The notes: generated by a model from the sequence alone, not told the origin. 64,000 nt of DNA from JALYYC01 sp039922495 (GCA_039922495.1 JBDTEO010000015.1:1-64000), one strand, 5' to 3'. Positions 31,265-40,110 are shown, counted from the first letter of the stretch. Numbers and translations: made by a program.

Positions 31265-31639
31265 TCAGGCAGCCGGTGCGGGCGGCGTCGTCGGCGTCGT
31301 CGCCGTTGGGGGAGTGGCCGGCGGGTGCGCCGCATTCGGATTGGCCGGCCGCGCATATGGCGAGCGGCTCGGGCTTTCCTTGCTCGTCAACCGAGCGACG
31401 TCGACCTCATCGCCAGCGTACTTCGTGATGCGGTCGAGGTTCTCGAGCGGAACAAAGACGCGGTCACCACTGGCGTAATCAAGTTGCAAGTACTGGCCGT
31501 TGGCGTCGCCCATCGCGCGCATGCCGGAAAAACGGCCCAGGCCATGGGTCGCATGGACGACGAGATCACCGGGCTTGAAGGGAACCTGATTCGCTTTGGT
31601 CACGGCATCTTTTTCCAGTTGGTTTGCTCCTTTATGCAT
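31265..31639 (-). CDS. CarD/Mfd RNA-polymerase-interacting module, stand-alone
   Basis: A 124-residue protein whose residues 20-90 form a Tudor-like RNA-polymerase-interacting domain: PFKPGDLVVHATHGLGRFSG ... YLQLDYASGDRVFVPLENLDRITKY. The wording is closer to the polymerase-binding domain of Mfd than to full CarD, and the C-terminal DNA-binding part of CarD is replaced by a Pro/Thr/Ala-rich tail of some 35 residues. It may bind the polymerase beta subunit and modulate initiation or compete with Mfd. It is upstream of the LLM gene on the same strand. Confidence 0.72.
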   Translation of the reverse strand: MHKGANQLEKDAVTKANQVPFKPGDLVVHATHGLGRFSGMRAMGDANGQYLQLDYASGDRVFVPLENLDRITKYAGDEVDVARLTSKESPSRSPYARPANPNAAHPPATPPTATTPTTPPAPAA

Positions 31640-31857
31640 CGACTCGCGTTGCCCAACCGCGTACGGCCGGGCCGAGGCCCAGGTGACTCTATCTCTATAA
31701 CGTTCGCCGAGTCCAAATGGTTCGGCCGGGTCGAGAGGTGAGTGAGCGACCGGTTCGCTCAGCTGGGCTCGATCATCCTACTGGTTTGCTCGCCCGGCAC
31801 GCCGAATCCGATCTGCAACGCTGCCACGAGCCTTGCTGCGCGCGCAACTTGTCAGGC

Positions 31858-31886
31858 TTGCTTTTCCGGGCTGCCGTCAATATAAT
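31858..31886 (+). promoter_or_regulatory. promoter of the GlsB/YeaQ gene
   Basis: -35 TTGCTT (31858-31863), 17-base spacer, perfect -10 TATAAT (31881-31886). A GGAGG ribosome site precedes the ATG at 31923. Confidence 0.7.
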
Positions 31887-31922
31887 GTGATAGTCGCGTT
31901 ACCAAATTAGTGGAGGTCTAAT

Positions 31923-32213
31923 ATGTCGCTTACGCATCTCTTGGTTCTTTTAATTGTCGGCGCGCTGGCGGGCCTGATCGGGGAGCGACTGGTCGGCAGC
32001 GGAATGCCCGCCGGCTTGATCGGGGCGATCGTTGCCGGACTGGTCGGTGCCTGGCTCATGGTCGACGTGCTTCACGTGGTCATCGCCCCGGAGCTGTCGC
32101 TGGCCGGGATTCCGATCATCTCGGCAATCCTCGGCGCCGCAATCGTCGTCCTGATTGTCAGCTTCGCTATGGGTGGCGGCCGCTTCGGCAGCCGGGGCGC
32201 TCGCCGCTACTAG
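31923..32213 (+). CDS. GlsB/YeaQ/YmgE-family stress membrane protein
   Basis: A 96-residue protein of the transglycosylase-associated (GlsB/YeaQ/YmgE) family: three hydrophobic helices with the glycine pattern GALAGLIGERLVGSGMPAGLIGAIVAGLVGAWL. These small inner-membrane proteins accompany general stress responses; the molecular role is unknown. It has a consensus promoter and a terminator of its own, so it is an independent, probably strongly expressed gene. Confidence 0.8.
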   Translation: MSLTHLLVLLIVGALAGLIGERLVGSGMPAGLIGAIVAGLVGAWLMVDVLHVVIAPELSLAGIPIISAILGAAIVVLIVSFAMGGGRFGSRGARRY

Positions 32214-32229
32214 GCCGACCTCTCTGACG

Positions 32230-32264
32230 GACCCGGCTCCCGCGGACGGGGGCCGGGTCGTTTC
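32230..32264 (+). terminator. intrinsic terminator after GlsB
   Basis: Stem GACCCGGC (32230-32237) / GCCGGGTC (32252-32259) followed by GTTTC, 16 bases after the stop. Confidence 0.75.
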
Positions 32265-32301
32265 ATGTTGGTTAGTTGGCACCGATTGGTCGAGGTCGTA
32301 T

Positions 32302-32541
32302 ATGAACCTCCTGCTCGAACGGGCGATGCACCCCTACGAAATGAAGATCACGATGAAGCAGCGAAGGCCACAACGAGGTGATCAAGCTCAAGGGGGCCTC
32401 CGTCTATGACACCGTCGAGCGGCTCGAGCACGGCGGCTTCATCCAGCCCCAGGAGACAAGTCGCGAGGGGCGCCGGCCGGAGCGCACCGTCTATGCCCTG
32501 ACGGTGGCAGAAACCGTTCACAACCGACGGGAACATGAGTA
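32302..32541 (+). pseudogene. PadR-family regulator, frameshifted remnant
   Basis: From ATG 32302 the start MNLLLERAMHPYEMKITMKQR is a PadR winged helix; at about 32365 the frame shifts and continues as EVIKLKGASVYDTVERLEHGGFI and GRRPERTVYAL, the classic PadR wing. It ends with TAG at 32539-32541, missing the C-terminal dimerisation helices. It would have repressed the MFS gene whose remnant follows 16 bases later. Confidence 0.72.
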
Positions 32542-32557
32542 GGAGGGATTCGACATC

Positions 32558-32854
32558 ATGGTGACGATGGGTTCAGCCAAGCTGCGAGCAGCGGACTCGA
32601 AGTCGGACGCGGACAGACCGGCGGAAGCGCGTGCACCTGCCGCCTGGCGTTCCGGCGCAAGTCGCACAACAGGTCCGGCAGATCGCCGAGGCCGTCTTCA
32701 CGCACGCCTTCGTCAATGCAATGAAACCGACGCTGGTCCCCCCATCGTGATCGTCATCGCCGCGGCTATCGCGTGTTTCGCCGTGAAGACCCGGGGCGGC
32801 GTCGGCGCGCAGACCGGTACGCCCGCACAGGAACAGCCGGCATCCGTTGCATAG
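32558..32854 (+). pseudogene. MFS (EmrB/QacA-type) transporter, C-terminal remnant
   Basis: An AGGAGGG ribosome site and an ATG at 32558 give a short N-terminal tail; then, in another frame, the sequence reads VHLPPGVPAQVAQQVRQIAEAVFTHAFVNAMKPTLV, and after a further shift PIVIVIAAAIACFAVKTRGG. That is the last periplasmic loop and last helix of a 14-helix DHA2 drug transporter. Everything in between, about 450 codons, is deleted. With the PadR fossil it marks a lost multidrug efflux operon. Confidence 0.65.
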
Positions 32855-32917
32855 AGACCTGTAACCGCGGGGCGAAGGAACTGACAACAGTTCTTACGCG
32901 CGCCCCAAGGAGGTCTC

Positions 32918-33538
32918 ATGAAACGATTGATCGTGACGTCGCTGGCTGCCTTTGCACTTGCGGCCTGCGGGCAGGCGACGAGTGCCAGTGTCCCGTCCGC
33001 GTCACCACGTCTGGCGAATGCGGTCATCAACGTTGCCACCAATCCATCACTCGGGTCGGTGCTCGCGACTGACGGCGGTCGCACGCTCTACTATTTCACG
33101 CCAGAGCGCGGTGGCACGATCGCCTGCACGGGAAGCTGCGCCCAGGCCTGGGTGCCATTCCTTTCGCCATCAGGATTGCTCACGACCCGCAGCGCGTTGC
33201 CGGGGACGCTGGCGACGATCCACAGGCCCGAGGGCGTGCAGGTCACCTACAGCGAGTGGCCGCTCTACACCTTCGCCGGTGACCAGGCCCCCGGTGACGC
33301 GCATGGGCAGGGCGTGCTCGGCCAGTGGTTCGTAGCCACGACTACTCTGACCGACGCGCCAATTAGCACACCGACGCCCAGTCCCGTACCACCGGCTCCG
33401 ACGCGTGCACCCGTGGCCGTCCCGCCGGCGCCATCACGGCCGGCACCGGCACCAACCAGCTGCATCCCGGGAATGAACGGCGGCGACCACGATGGCGACA
33501 ACAACGGTGGACCGAGCGACCTTGACGGGTGTAAGTAG
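32918..33538 (+). CDS. lipoprotein with COG4315-type repeats
   Basis: A 206-residue exported lipoprotein: the lipobox LAAC places the lipidated Cys at residue 17. Residues 35-145 contain two COG4315/Lipoprotein_15 repeats, recognised by LATDGGRTLYYFTPERGG ... CTGSCAQAWVPFL and YSEWPLYTFAGDQAPGDAHGQGVLGQWFV. The C-terminus is a Pro/Thr/Ala-rich spacer ending in a Gly/Asp/Asn-rich acidic segment (GDHDGDNNGG), which might bind calcium. These proteins are outer-face lipoproteins of unknown function. The gene is convergent with the anti-sigma-like gene. Confidence 0.78.
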   Translation: MKRLIVTSLAAFALAACGQATSASVPSASPRLANAVINVATNPSLGSVLATDGGRTLYYFTPERGGTIACTGSCAQAWVPFLSPSGLLTTRSALPGTLATIHRPEGVQVTYSEWPLYTFAGDQAPGDAHGQGVLGQWFVATTTLTDAPISTPTPSPVPPAPTRAPVAVPPAPSRPAPAPTSCIPGMNGGDHDGDNNGGPSDLDGCK

Positions 33539-33547
33539 GGCGAACTC

Positions 33548-34753
33548 CTAGCCTCGGCAGGCGGCTGGCGGTTGCATCGCCGCAACCCCGGTTGGATCGC
33601 CGAGATAGGCTCCGTTCGAATCCACGACGAAGGCTTCTGGCTGCGTCTCCGGGGATGTGGCGCGGGTCGCACCGGTTCCCGGATCCGCGCAGGTGAGCTG
33701 CTGCGCCATGCCGTCGATCAGCCAGAGCGCACCAACGCCGACGATGGCGTGAATCGTGTTGGAGGTGCGGAGTGAATTTCCCGTTGCCGTGAGGTTGACG
33801 GCGCTCCGATGCTCGACGGCACCCATCGTGCCGGTCGCGTAGCTAACCCAGACTCCGTCAGGGGCACCCGCCACGTGGGGGCCGCCGAGTCCCCGCCCAC
33901 CGGTTTCTGCGGATGCGAGAGTCGCGCCGGTTGAGGCGTCGAGCGCCAGGATCCGATCCTGCCCATTTGCGTTGGACGGAACCTCGATGCCCACGTACAG
34001 TCGCTGGCCCGTGGGGTCAAGCGAGATGCTGACGGCTGTGCCCGGAAGGGCCTGGTTGAGCAGCGGATTGCCGGTGTTCGGGTCGAGACGATAGACGTGA
34101 TTGCCATACCCCAGCCACAACAGGCTGGCGTTGGCATCGAGTTGGGGACCGGCGTTGGCGTCGGAGCCGGGTTGGCCGGGAAGCGGCGCCTGCCGTTTGA
34201 CCTGCAACGTGCCGGCGTCGAAGAGGGTCAGTGAGGTCGAGTTGGCCGGCGCCGGGGCGGTGCCAGGCCCGGCAGCAACCCAGATTCCCGCACTCGTCTC
34301 AGCGATCCCGCTCGCGTTCGCCGGGGCGGTGGCACTGGTCACGGCACCCGACGAGCGATCGATGCGGCTCAGCTTCGCCTGCCCGAGGGCAAAGACCCTC
34401 GAGGCGTCCAGTGCCATCTCGTTGACCGCGCCGACCGCGAACCGCTGGGTCACCCAATTGGGCCCCGCGGATGGAGGCGGCGTAGGCGTCGCGCTCGGCG
34501 TGGGTGACGCCGAGGCGCTCGCCGTCGGGGAGGTGGCAACGACCGGGTGGTTGCGGTTGTCTCGCGCGATCCGGATGCCGACCGTGACGGACAGCACCAC
34601 CACCGCAAGGGCCGCGCTGGCCAGAACCGGCTGGATCCAGCGGCCACGTTGCGGGCCCGGCACCACCCAGGGCGGCGGGGTCGCGGAAATTTCGCGCTTG
34701 GCCGACTCATAGAAGCGAGTCAGGCGCTGCACCAGTTGTTCCTCGTGGTTCAT
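33548..34753 (-). CDS. anti-sigma-like membrane protein with beta-propeller
   Basis: A 401-residue protein with a short cytoplasmic N-terminus (MNHEEQLVQRLTRFYESAKRE), one transmembrane helix (about 42-62), a Ser/Thr/Pro spacer and an extracytoplasmic propeller-like domain of about 300 residues. Blades show PQQ/YVTN-type phrases (VFALGQAKLSRIDRSSG, YVGIEVPSNANGQDRILALD, YRLDPNTGNPL). It starts four bases inside the end of the ECF sigma gene (ATGA). By position it should be the anti-sigma factor, but no canonical zinc anti-sigma motif is visible in the short cytoplasmic part. The external propeller would be the sensor. Confidence 0.7.
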   Translation of the reverse strand: MNHEEQLVQRLTRFYESAKREISATPPPWVVPGPQRGRWIQPVLASAALAVVVLSVTVGIRIARDNRNHPVVATSPTASASASPTPSATPTPPPSAGPNWVTQRFAVGAVNEMALDASRVFALGQAKLSRIDRSSGAVTSATAPANASGIAETSAGIWVAAGPGTAPAPANSTSLTLFDAGTLQVKRQAPLPGQPGSDANAGPQLDANASLLWLGYGNHVYRLDPNTGNPLLNQALPGTAVSISLDPTGQRLYVGIEVPSNANGQDRILALDASTGATLASAETGGRGLGGPHVAGAPDGVWVSYATGTMGAVEHRSAVNLTATGNSLRTSNTIHAIVGVGALWLIDGMAQQLTCADPGTGATRATSPETQPEAFVVDSNGAYLGDPTGVAAMQPPAACRG

Positions 34754-35274
34754 GACGACTTCTCCATTGCCGGAGCTGGCCGGCTGCCGATTTCACGCTG
34801 CAGACGGGCGAGAGCGCGATGGACCCAGGTCTTCACGGTCGGCTCCGGCCGGCCGACGATGTGGCCGATCTCGGGGAAGCTCAGGCCCTGCTCAAACCGG
34901 AGGGCGAGCACCGCGCGGTCACGGCGGGACAGTCGTTGGAGGGCGCGCCGCATCGCCTCACGCTCGAGGTGATCAATCGCCGCCGTCGCCGGGTCCGGCA
35001 TCGGAGCCTCGGGCTGCCGGTGGCGGAGCGCCGTCAGCAACGAGCGGCGATGGTCGAGGGCGAGATTGATGGCGACGCGCATCAACCACGCCTTCTCGTT
35101 GGCGTGCTCGCCGAGTCGATCTCGATGCTGCCAGAGGCGAAGAAAGGCTTCATGGGTGATCTCCTGCGCGATATCTCGATCCAGGATCACGAGATAGACC
35201 GTTCGGACGACAAGCGGAAACAACCCGGTGTAGAGCGCCTCGAACGCTCGGCTGTCGCCGCCGTCTTCTGTCAC
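34750..35274 (-). CDS. ECF sigma factor (sigma-70 family)
   Basis: A 174-residue ECF sigma factor. Region 2 covers about 10-75 (FPLVVRTVYLVILDRDIAQEITHEAFLRLW) and region 4 about 110-165 (ALQRLSRRDRAVLALRFEQGLSFPEIGHIVGRPEPTVKTWVHRALARLQ). It lacks region 3 as usual. The next gene encodes a membrane propeller protein that overlaps it by four bases, the standard sigma/anti-sigma arrangement. Target promoters are not known. Confidence 0.88.
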   Translation of the reverse strand: MTEDGGDSRAFEALYTGLFPLVVRTVYLVILDRDIAQEITHEAFLRLWQHRDRLGEHANEKAWLMRVAINLALDHRRSLLTALRHRQPEAPMPDPATAAIDHLEREAMRRALQRLSRRDRAVLALRFEQGLSFPEIGHIVGRPEPTVKTWVHRALARLQREIGSRPAPAMEKSS

Positions 35275-35291
35275 GACATCTCCAAATCCCG

Positions 35292-35312
35292 AGATTCAGC
35301 TACACAACGGCC
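35292..35312. repeat. short repeat shared with the dead glpD 3' end, copy 1
   Basis: ATTCAGCTACACAACGGCC here against ATTCAGCTATACAACGGCC at 36635-36653. In the minus strand both read as a coding end (..VAVV* and ..AGAVV*), so copy 1 may be a fragment of the same gene end placed just upstream of the sigma gene. Confidence 0.5.
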
Positions 35313-35488
35313 ACGGTAGGCGATCGTTTCACGTCGGATTGGCGGGTGCCTTACTGCAGGTTGTCGCGGCGCCGGGTCAGGATGCACAACGGCCACGAGG
35401 GCCAGGGCGTACGCGCCGATCACCACGAGGGCGTGCGTTCCGTCCACGGGGACCAACGGGCGCCTGACCGGTCAGCAGCCCGAGGAGC

Positions 35489-36526
35489 TTATGGCGAGGG
35501 GGATGGCCGCGGAGGGACGCCCAGGACCGCGAAGCCGTAATCGAGCACCATGGACATTTCGTGATAGACCGAAGGCGAGCCGAAGACGACCGCCAGGATG
35601 CGGTGGCCGCCACGGCTCGCGGTGGTGATCAGGCAGCCGCCGGCCAGCTCGGTCCACCCGGTCTTCAGGCCGTACACGCCCGGGTAGAGCTGCATCATTT
35701 TGTCGATGTTGACCATGGCGAAGGTCCTATGCGTCGCCGTCGCGGGGATGGTCATCGCCGGGATCGCCGCGATCGCCGTCAGCGCGGGGTAGTGATATTC
35801 GAGATAGGTCGCCGCGACCGACAAATCGTGGGCGGTGGTCGTGTAACCGGCGGCGTCAAGGCCAGTGGGGTTGGCGAAATGTGTGTTGCGCAGGCCGAGC
35901 CGAGCTGCCTTCGCGTTCATAACAGCAATGAAGGCGTCACGCGACGTGACCGCGGAGGCCAGCGTCTCGGCGGCATCGTTGCCAGATCGCAGGAAGACGC
36001 CGTCGAGCAGTTCGCGCACGCTGAGCCGTTCGCCGGGCGTCAGCCCCATCACCGTCGAGTCCCAGGGCAGTTGCTTGATCGAGGCCGGGACGGTGACCTG
36101 GGTATCGAGCCGCATCAGGTCCAGCGCCACCATCGCGGTAAAGATCTTCGCCAGGCTGGCGGGCGCCCAGGGCTGGGTCGCGCCGGATTGCCAGAGGTAG
36201 CGGCCGGTGTCGAGGTTGAGCACGGCCACCTCGTGGGCACTGATCACCGGAAGGGGGACCACGGGCGCGGGCGGATGGTGCACCGCGCTTGCCGCCGGGC
36301 GGGCCGTCGGGGCCGCGGTCGCGGCCGGCGTGGGTGTCGGGGTGGTTGGTTCGACCGGCAAGCGCTCGGGTTTCCACTCGACGTCGTTGGCATTGACATT
36401 GCCGGCCAGGATCGTGCCGGCGCTGACGCGTGGTGCTGAACGCTGGCTGAGAACGAGGCCAAAGGCGCCGGCCAGGATGGCCATGGCAAGCAGCAAGGGA
36501 CCGATGCGTCGAATCCGACGTCTCAT
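35489..36526 (-). CDS. D-alanyl-D-alanine carboxypeptidase (S11, PBP5-like)
   Basis: A 345-residue penicillin-binding protein. A membrane anchor (about 8-27) and a Pro/Thr-rich linker (55-92) precede the serine peptidase domain. Active-site motifs are all present: SLAK (Ser124, Lys127), SGN (181-183) and KTG (288-290). It trims the terminal D-Ala from peptidoglycan stem peptides on the outer face of the membrane. The C-terminal beta-domain of E. coli PBP5 is missing, as in many short members. No operon partner is visible. Confidence 0.9.
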   Translation of the reverse strand: MRRRIRRIGPLLLAMAILAGAFGLVLSQRSAPRVSAGTILAGNVNANDVEWKPERLPVEPTTPTPTPAATAAPTARPAASAVHHPPAPVVPLPVISAHEVAVLNLDTGRYLWQSGATQPWAPASLAKIFTAMVALDLMRLDTQVTVPASIKQLPWDSTVMGLTPGERLSVRELLDGVFLRSGNDAAETLASAVTSRDAFIAVMNAKAARLGLRNTHFANPTGLDAAGYTTTAHDLSVAATYLEYHYPALTAIAAIPAMTIPATATHRTFAMVNIDKMMQLYPGVYGLKTGWTELAGGCLITTASRGGHRILAVVFGSPSVYHEMSMVLDYGFAVLGVPPRPSPSP

Positions 36527-36634
36527 GCGAGTTCAGACGATAGCAACGATCGTGGGTGGTGTTCTGGACCGAGGGTGGGGCTTATCGGGGCTCCCAGGAC
36601 TCGCATTTGTTGACAACGTGTGGCTTTGATCACG

Positions 36635-36653
36635 ATTCAGCTATACAACGGCC
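36635..36653. repeat. short repeat shared with the sigma upstream region, copy 2
   Basis: Nineteen bases, 18 identical to 35292-35310. It covers the stop codon of the dead glpD. Confidence 0.5.
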
Positions 36654-38068
36654 CCGGCGTCCAGGCGTTTCGCCAGATCGAGGGTCGCAAGGCCCCGGAC
36701 GCTGACGGTCGTTCGACGGCGCAGGATGTCATCAGGTGTCAGGGCCCATTCCTCCGCTCTTGCGTAGTCGGCCTGAGCCCAGATGTCCGGTCCATCGGGA
36801 TGAATGCGCTCGAAGGCCTCCGGCCGCGATGCTGCCAGGGCCAGGTCGCGGTTGAGTTCACTGCCGTAAAGGTGCGCCAGATGCCAAAAGGTTTCGGGAT
36901 CGATTCTCGCCGGTTTTGGAGGCAGCGCCTCGGATCCGGGGAGCCCCGTGTCATCTTGCCACCGGCGACGGAGACCATTCCGCCCGGGCCGACGGTGATG
37001 ACATGCTCGCGCGGGGTGCTGGCGACATCGCTCGTCCCGAGTGGCAGGGCGCGGAGGCCGGCGAACGCGAACGCACCTTTTCACGACGGAGCACGGCGGC
37101 GGGTAGCGCGATCGATGCCTCGCGAAGGACCGAGGCAATATCCTCGTCAGTCGGGGCGGCGTCCGCGGGGTCGCCGTTGTAGGGGGTGTCCGTCGTGCCG
37201 AGAAGGAGCATGCCCTCCCAGGGAATCGCAAAGGTGACGCGCGTGTGGTCGAGCGGCACCGTCAGGGCCGCTTGCCAGGTGCCCTCAAGCGGCAGCGTGA
37301 CGTGAATGCCCTTGCTCAACCGGATAGTCGGGCGCGCGGCCGGATCCTCGAGCAGCCGGACGTGGTCGGTCCAGGGGCCGGAGGCGTTGATCACGGCGCG
37401 ACAGCGCAGGTCGATGGTGCGGCCGTCATCGACTGCCGTGAGCGACGCGCCCACGATCTGCCCATTTGACCGACGGAGCTCGGTGACCCGCGCGTAATTG
37501 GCGACGACAGCGCCGACCCGCGCCGCGGCGGTCACGGTGGCGATGCAGAGGCGGCTGTCGTTCGTCTGCGCGTCGAGGTAGAGGCCGCAGCCGCGAAGGC
37601 CCTCGGTTCGAAGCGACGAGACGAGCGCCTGGGCACGGGCCGGCGGGACGACGCGCGCCGTGCTCTCCCGAAATCCAGACATGGCAGAGTACAGCAGCAG
37701 TCCGGCGGCGAGCCGGGGGAGGCCGTAGAGAGGGGCACGAGGAAGGGGAGCCGGTTGACCAGGTGCGGGGCGACGTGGTGGAGGAGTGCCCGCCGTTCGA
37801 GATGCGCTTCGTGCACCAGGCCGAAGTCGTACATCGGCAGGTAGCGCAGGCCGCCGTGGATCATCTGGGACGAGGCACTGCTGGTAGCCCCGCCGAAGTC
37901 GCCGGCGTCGACGAGGGCGACCTGGAGTCCGGTTCGGGCCGCTTCAAAGGCGACGCGACTGCCGATGATGCCGCCCCCGATGACGAGCAGGTCGAAGGTG
38001 GTTGCGGCGAGCTGCTCGAGGGCCTGGGTGCGGCGGGCCTGTCCGGTGCGGCTCATCTCCGGCGTCAC
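36641..38068 (-). pseudogene. glpD: aerobic glycerol-3-phosphate dehydrogenase, broken
   Basis: Read from 38068, the FAD-binding start is intact (FDLLVIGGGIIGSRVAFEAA, QMIHGGLRYLPMYDFGLVHEA). The frame is lost at about 37728 within the LYGLPRLAAGLLLY segment, regained for the middle part (ASGPWTDHV, LSKGIHVTLPL, WEGMLLLGTTDTPYNGDP), lost again at about 37078 (next part ALPLGTSDVASTPREHVI, GGMVSVAGGKMT) and a third time at about 36965, after which the C-terminal helices (DPETFWHLAHLYGSELNRDL, RRRTTVSVRGLATLDLAKRL) follow. Three separate frameshifts plus a missing stretch after GGKMT mean it is dead. The cell would depend on another route for glycerol-3-phosphate. Confidence 0.85.
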
Positions 38069-38102
38069 TCTACTGAACCGGAAATCGCTCTAGAATGGTC
38101 GC

Positions 38103-38189
38103 GCGCCGGGGTGACGGAATCGGTAGACGTTGGCGACTTAAAATCGCCTGCCCGTAAGGGCGTCAGGGTTCGAGTCCCTGTCCCGGCAC
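38103..38189 (+). tRNA. tRNA-Leu(TAA)
   Basis: Acceptor GCCGGGG pairs with TCCCGGC (last pair G-U); anticodon stem GGCGA/TCGCC with loop CTTAAAA, anticodon TAA; long variable arm TGCCCGTAAGGGCG, as in class II tRNAs; T arm CAGGG/CCCTG with TTCGAGT; A73 and encoded CCA. It decodes UUA and UUG. Confidence 0.95.
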
Positions 38190-38225
38190 CAGCCGCTACG
38201 CGACGGTGGGTACAGTAGGGACGCC

Positions 38226-39308
38226 ATGCTGGAGATCGTCGAGTACCTGGCCGGCGTCGGTGTGGTGCTCTTCAGCCTCAATGAGGTCTTTCAGACCGTC
38301 GTCGTCCCGCGGCCAACGCCGTCCCGCTTCCGGCTCGCCCGCTGGATCGTGGTTCCCGGCTGGCGTCTCTGGCGCAGGCTGGGCCTTCGCAAGCTGGAGT
38401 CGGGTAGCCGGGAGCGGATGCTCGGGACCTTCGCGCCTGCGATCGTCGTCGTGCTGCTGGTCACCTGGATCGTTCTTTTGATCGGCGGGTTTGGCCTCCA
38501 GTTCTGGGCTTTCCGCCAACAGATCCACCCCCTGCTCAACAACATCGGTGATGCGATGTACTTCGCGGGGACGTCGGTCCTGACGATCGGCTTTGGCGAC
38601 ATCGTCGGCACCTCGGGGCTCGCCCGGCTGGTTGCGCTGGCGGCCGGTGCGTCCGGCCTGGGGACCATCGCGCTCGCGATCAGCTTTGTCTTTTCCTTGT
38701 ATGCGTCGTTCCAGCGCCGAGAGGTGCTGGTGGTGATGCTGGACGCCCGCGCCGGTGCTCCACCATCCGGCGTCAGCCTGCTGGAGGCCTATTCGAAGCT
38801 CGGGATTCGGGAAGATTTGCCGGCTTTCTTCGCCGAGTGGGAACGGTGGTCGGCCGAAGTGCTCGACAGTCACCAGGCGTACCCGCTGCTGGCGTACTTT
38901 CGGTCGAGTCACGACAACGAGTCGTGGGTGAGCGCGCTCGGGGCTGTGCTCGACGCGGCCACACTGGCGCTGACCACCGTCGTCGACGCCCCGCGCGGGC
39001 CGGCGCAATTGATGTTCAGCATCGGCCGGCACGCGGTCGAAGACCTGAGCCGGATCTTCCGGATCGACGGAGGACGGGAGGTCGGCGTCGAGCGCTACGA
39101 GTTCGACGAGGCGCGCGAGCGACTGGCCGCCGCCGGGTACATCTTGCTCGGACCGGAGGAATCCTGGATCGCCTTCTCGAAAATCCGCTCGCAATACGCC
39201 GGCAAGCTCAACGACATGGCGCGATGGTGGGCGGCGCCACCGACCCAGTGGATCGGCGATCGCTCCTACGTCAAATTTGCGCGCGAGCGACACCAGGGCG
39301 CTGCGTAG
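38226..39308 (+). CDS. two-helix potassium channel with cytoplasmic domain
   Basis: A 360-residue channel. Helices lie at about 1-25, 70-92 and 130-160, and the pore has the selectivity filter TIGFGD at 120-125 (a TVGYGD variant). The C-terminal 200 residues are soluble and show no RCK/TrkA-N Rossmann pattern, so gating is probably by an unknown ligand. It should conduct K+ as a tetramer. The ATG is 37 bases after tRNA-Leu. Confidence 0.83.
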   Translation: MLEIVEYLAGVGVVLFSLNEVFQTVVVPRPTPSRFRLARWIVVPGWRLWRRLGLRKLESGSRERMLGTFAPAIVVVLLVTWIVLLIGGFGLQFWAFRQQIHPLLNNIGDAMYFAGTSVLTIGFGDIVGTSGLARLVALAAGASGLGTIALAISFVFSLYASFQRREVLVVMLDARAGAPPSGVSLLEAYSKLGIREDLPAFFAEWERWSAEVLDSHQAYPLLAYFRSSHDNESWVSALGAVLDAATLALTTVVDAPRGPAQLMFSIGRHAVEDLSRIFRIDGGREVGVERYEFDEARERLAAAGYILLGPEESWIAFSKIRSQYAGKLNDMARWWAAPPTQWIGDRSYVKFARERHQGAA

Positions 39309-39321
39309 CCCGTTTTGCTAG

Positions 39322-40110
39322 TCAGGCCGCGAAGGCCGTCGGCGGGTCGCCGTGGAGGCGAAGGTAGAACGCGGTCGAAAGCGTGAACGGGACGAGCACG
39401 TTCAGGTCCAGATCGGCCGGACGCTTCGCAATGCCGGCGAACAGCTCCGGAAGCAGGCGGCGCTGCATCGGCTCGGCGATGCGCTGGATGGTGAAGGCAT
39501 CCGAGGCGCGGACGCTAGCCGCCGCCCCATTCCAGACCGTCTTGCCATCTTCCAGCTGGCGCCACTCGGCCAGCAGGACCCCCTGCGCGGCGCACAACGC
39601 GAGCGCCTGGTTGAGACGATTCACCCCTTCGGGTAGCAGCTCGGCCCCCCGCGCGGCGAGCAACGCCAGCGCGCCGTTGACCGCCGTCTCGACGTTTGGC
39701 CAGGACTCAGCGTCGGCGGCCGCGTGACTCAGGAGGTCAGGCGCGTCGAGAATTCGCTTGGCGCGGCCCAGGGCGAGGCCGTCCAGCTGGCCACGCAGGC
39801 CTCCGTCGAGGGCCAGGTGGCCAAGCGGCGGCGCATGCCCGAGGAATTGCTCCACCTGGGGCTGGGCCCAGGCGATCACCGGGTCCTCGCTCGGACGCGG
39901 CAGCTCGGTGTGCTGGACAGAAGGCCGCCATCCGGTGCTGGTTCGCGCCCTGGTGGCGGATTTGCGGGCTCGGCGAGGCAAGACCACCGCGGCCACGACA
40001 CCCAGCGCCAGGACCAGGATGGTCGGGAGGACGCCGAGGCGGGCCAGCGCCAGGAAGCCGGCCAGGACGGTGGCGGCGAGGATCGCCGGACGGGTGGTCA
40101 GCCTGGACAC
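39322..40110 (-). CDS. hypothetical membrane-anchored protein
   Basis: A 262-residue protein with two close N-terminal hydrophobic segments (about 8-25 and 28-45), a basic patch, and a helical cytoplasmic domain of some 200 residues rich in Ala, Leu and Arg. The domain has no catalytic motif I recognise. It is convergent with the channel gene (13-base gap). Confidence 0.55.
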   Translation of the reverse strand: MSRLTTRPAILAATVLAGFLALARLGVLPTILVLALGVVAAVVLPRRARKSATRARTSTGWRPSVQHTELPRPSEDPVIAWAQPQVEQFLGHAPPLGHLALDGGLRGQLDGLALGRAKRILDAPDLLSHAAADAESWPNVETAVNGALALLAARGAELLPEGVNRLNQALALCAAQGVLLAEWRQLEDGKTVWNGAAASVRASDAFTIQRIAEPMQRRLLPELFAGIAKRPADLDLNVLVPFTLSTAFYLRLHGDPPTAFAA

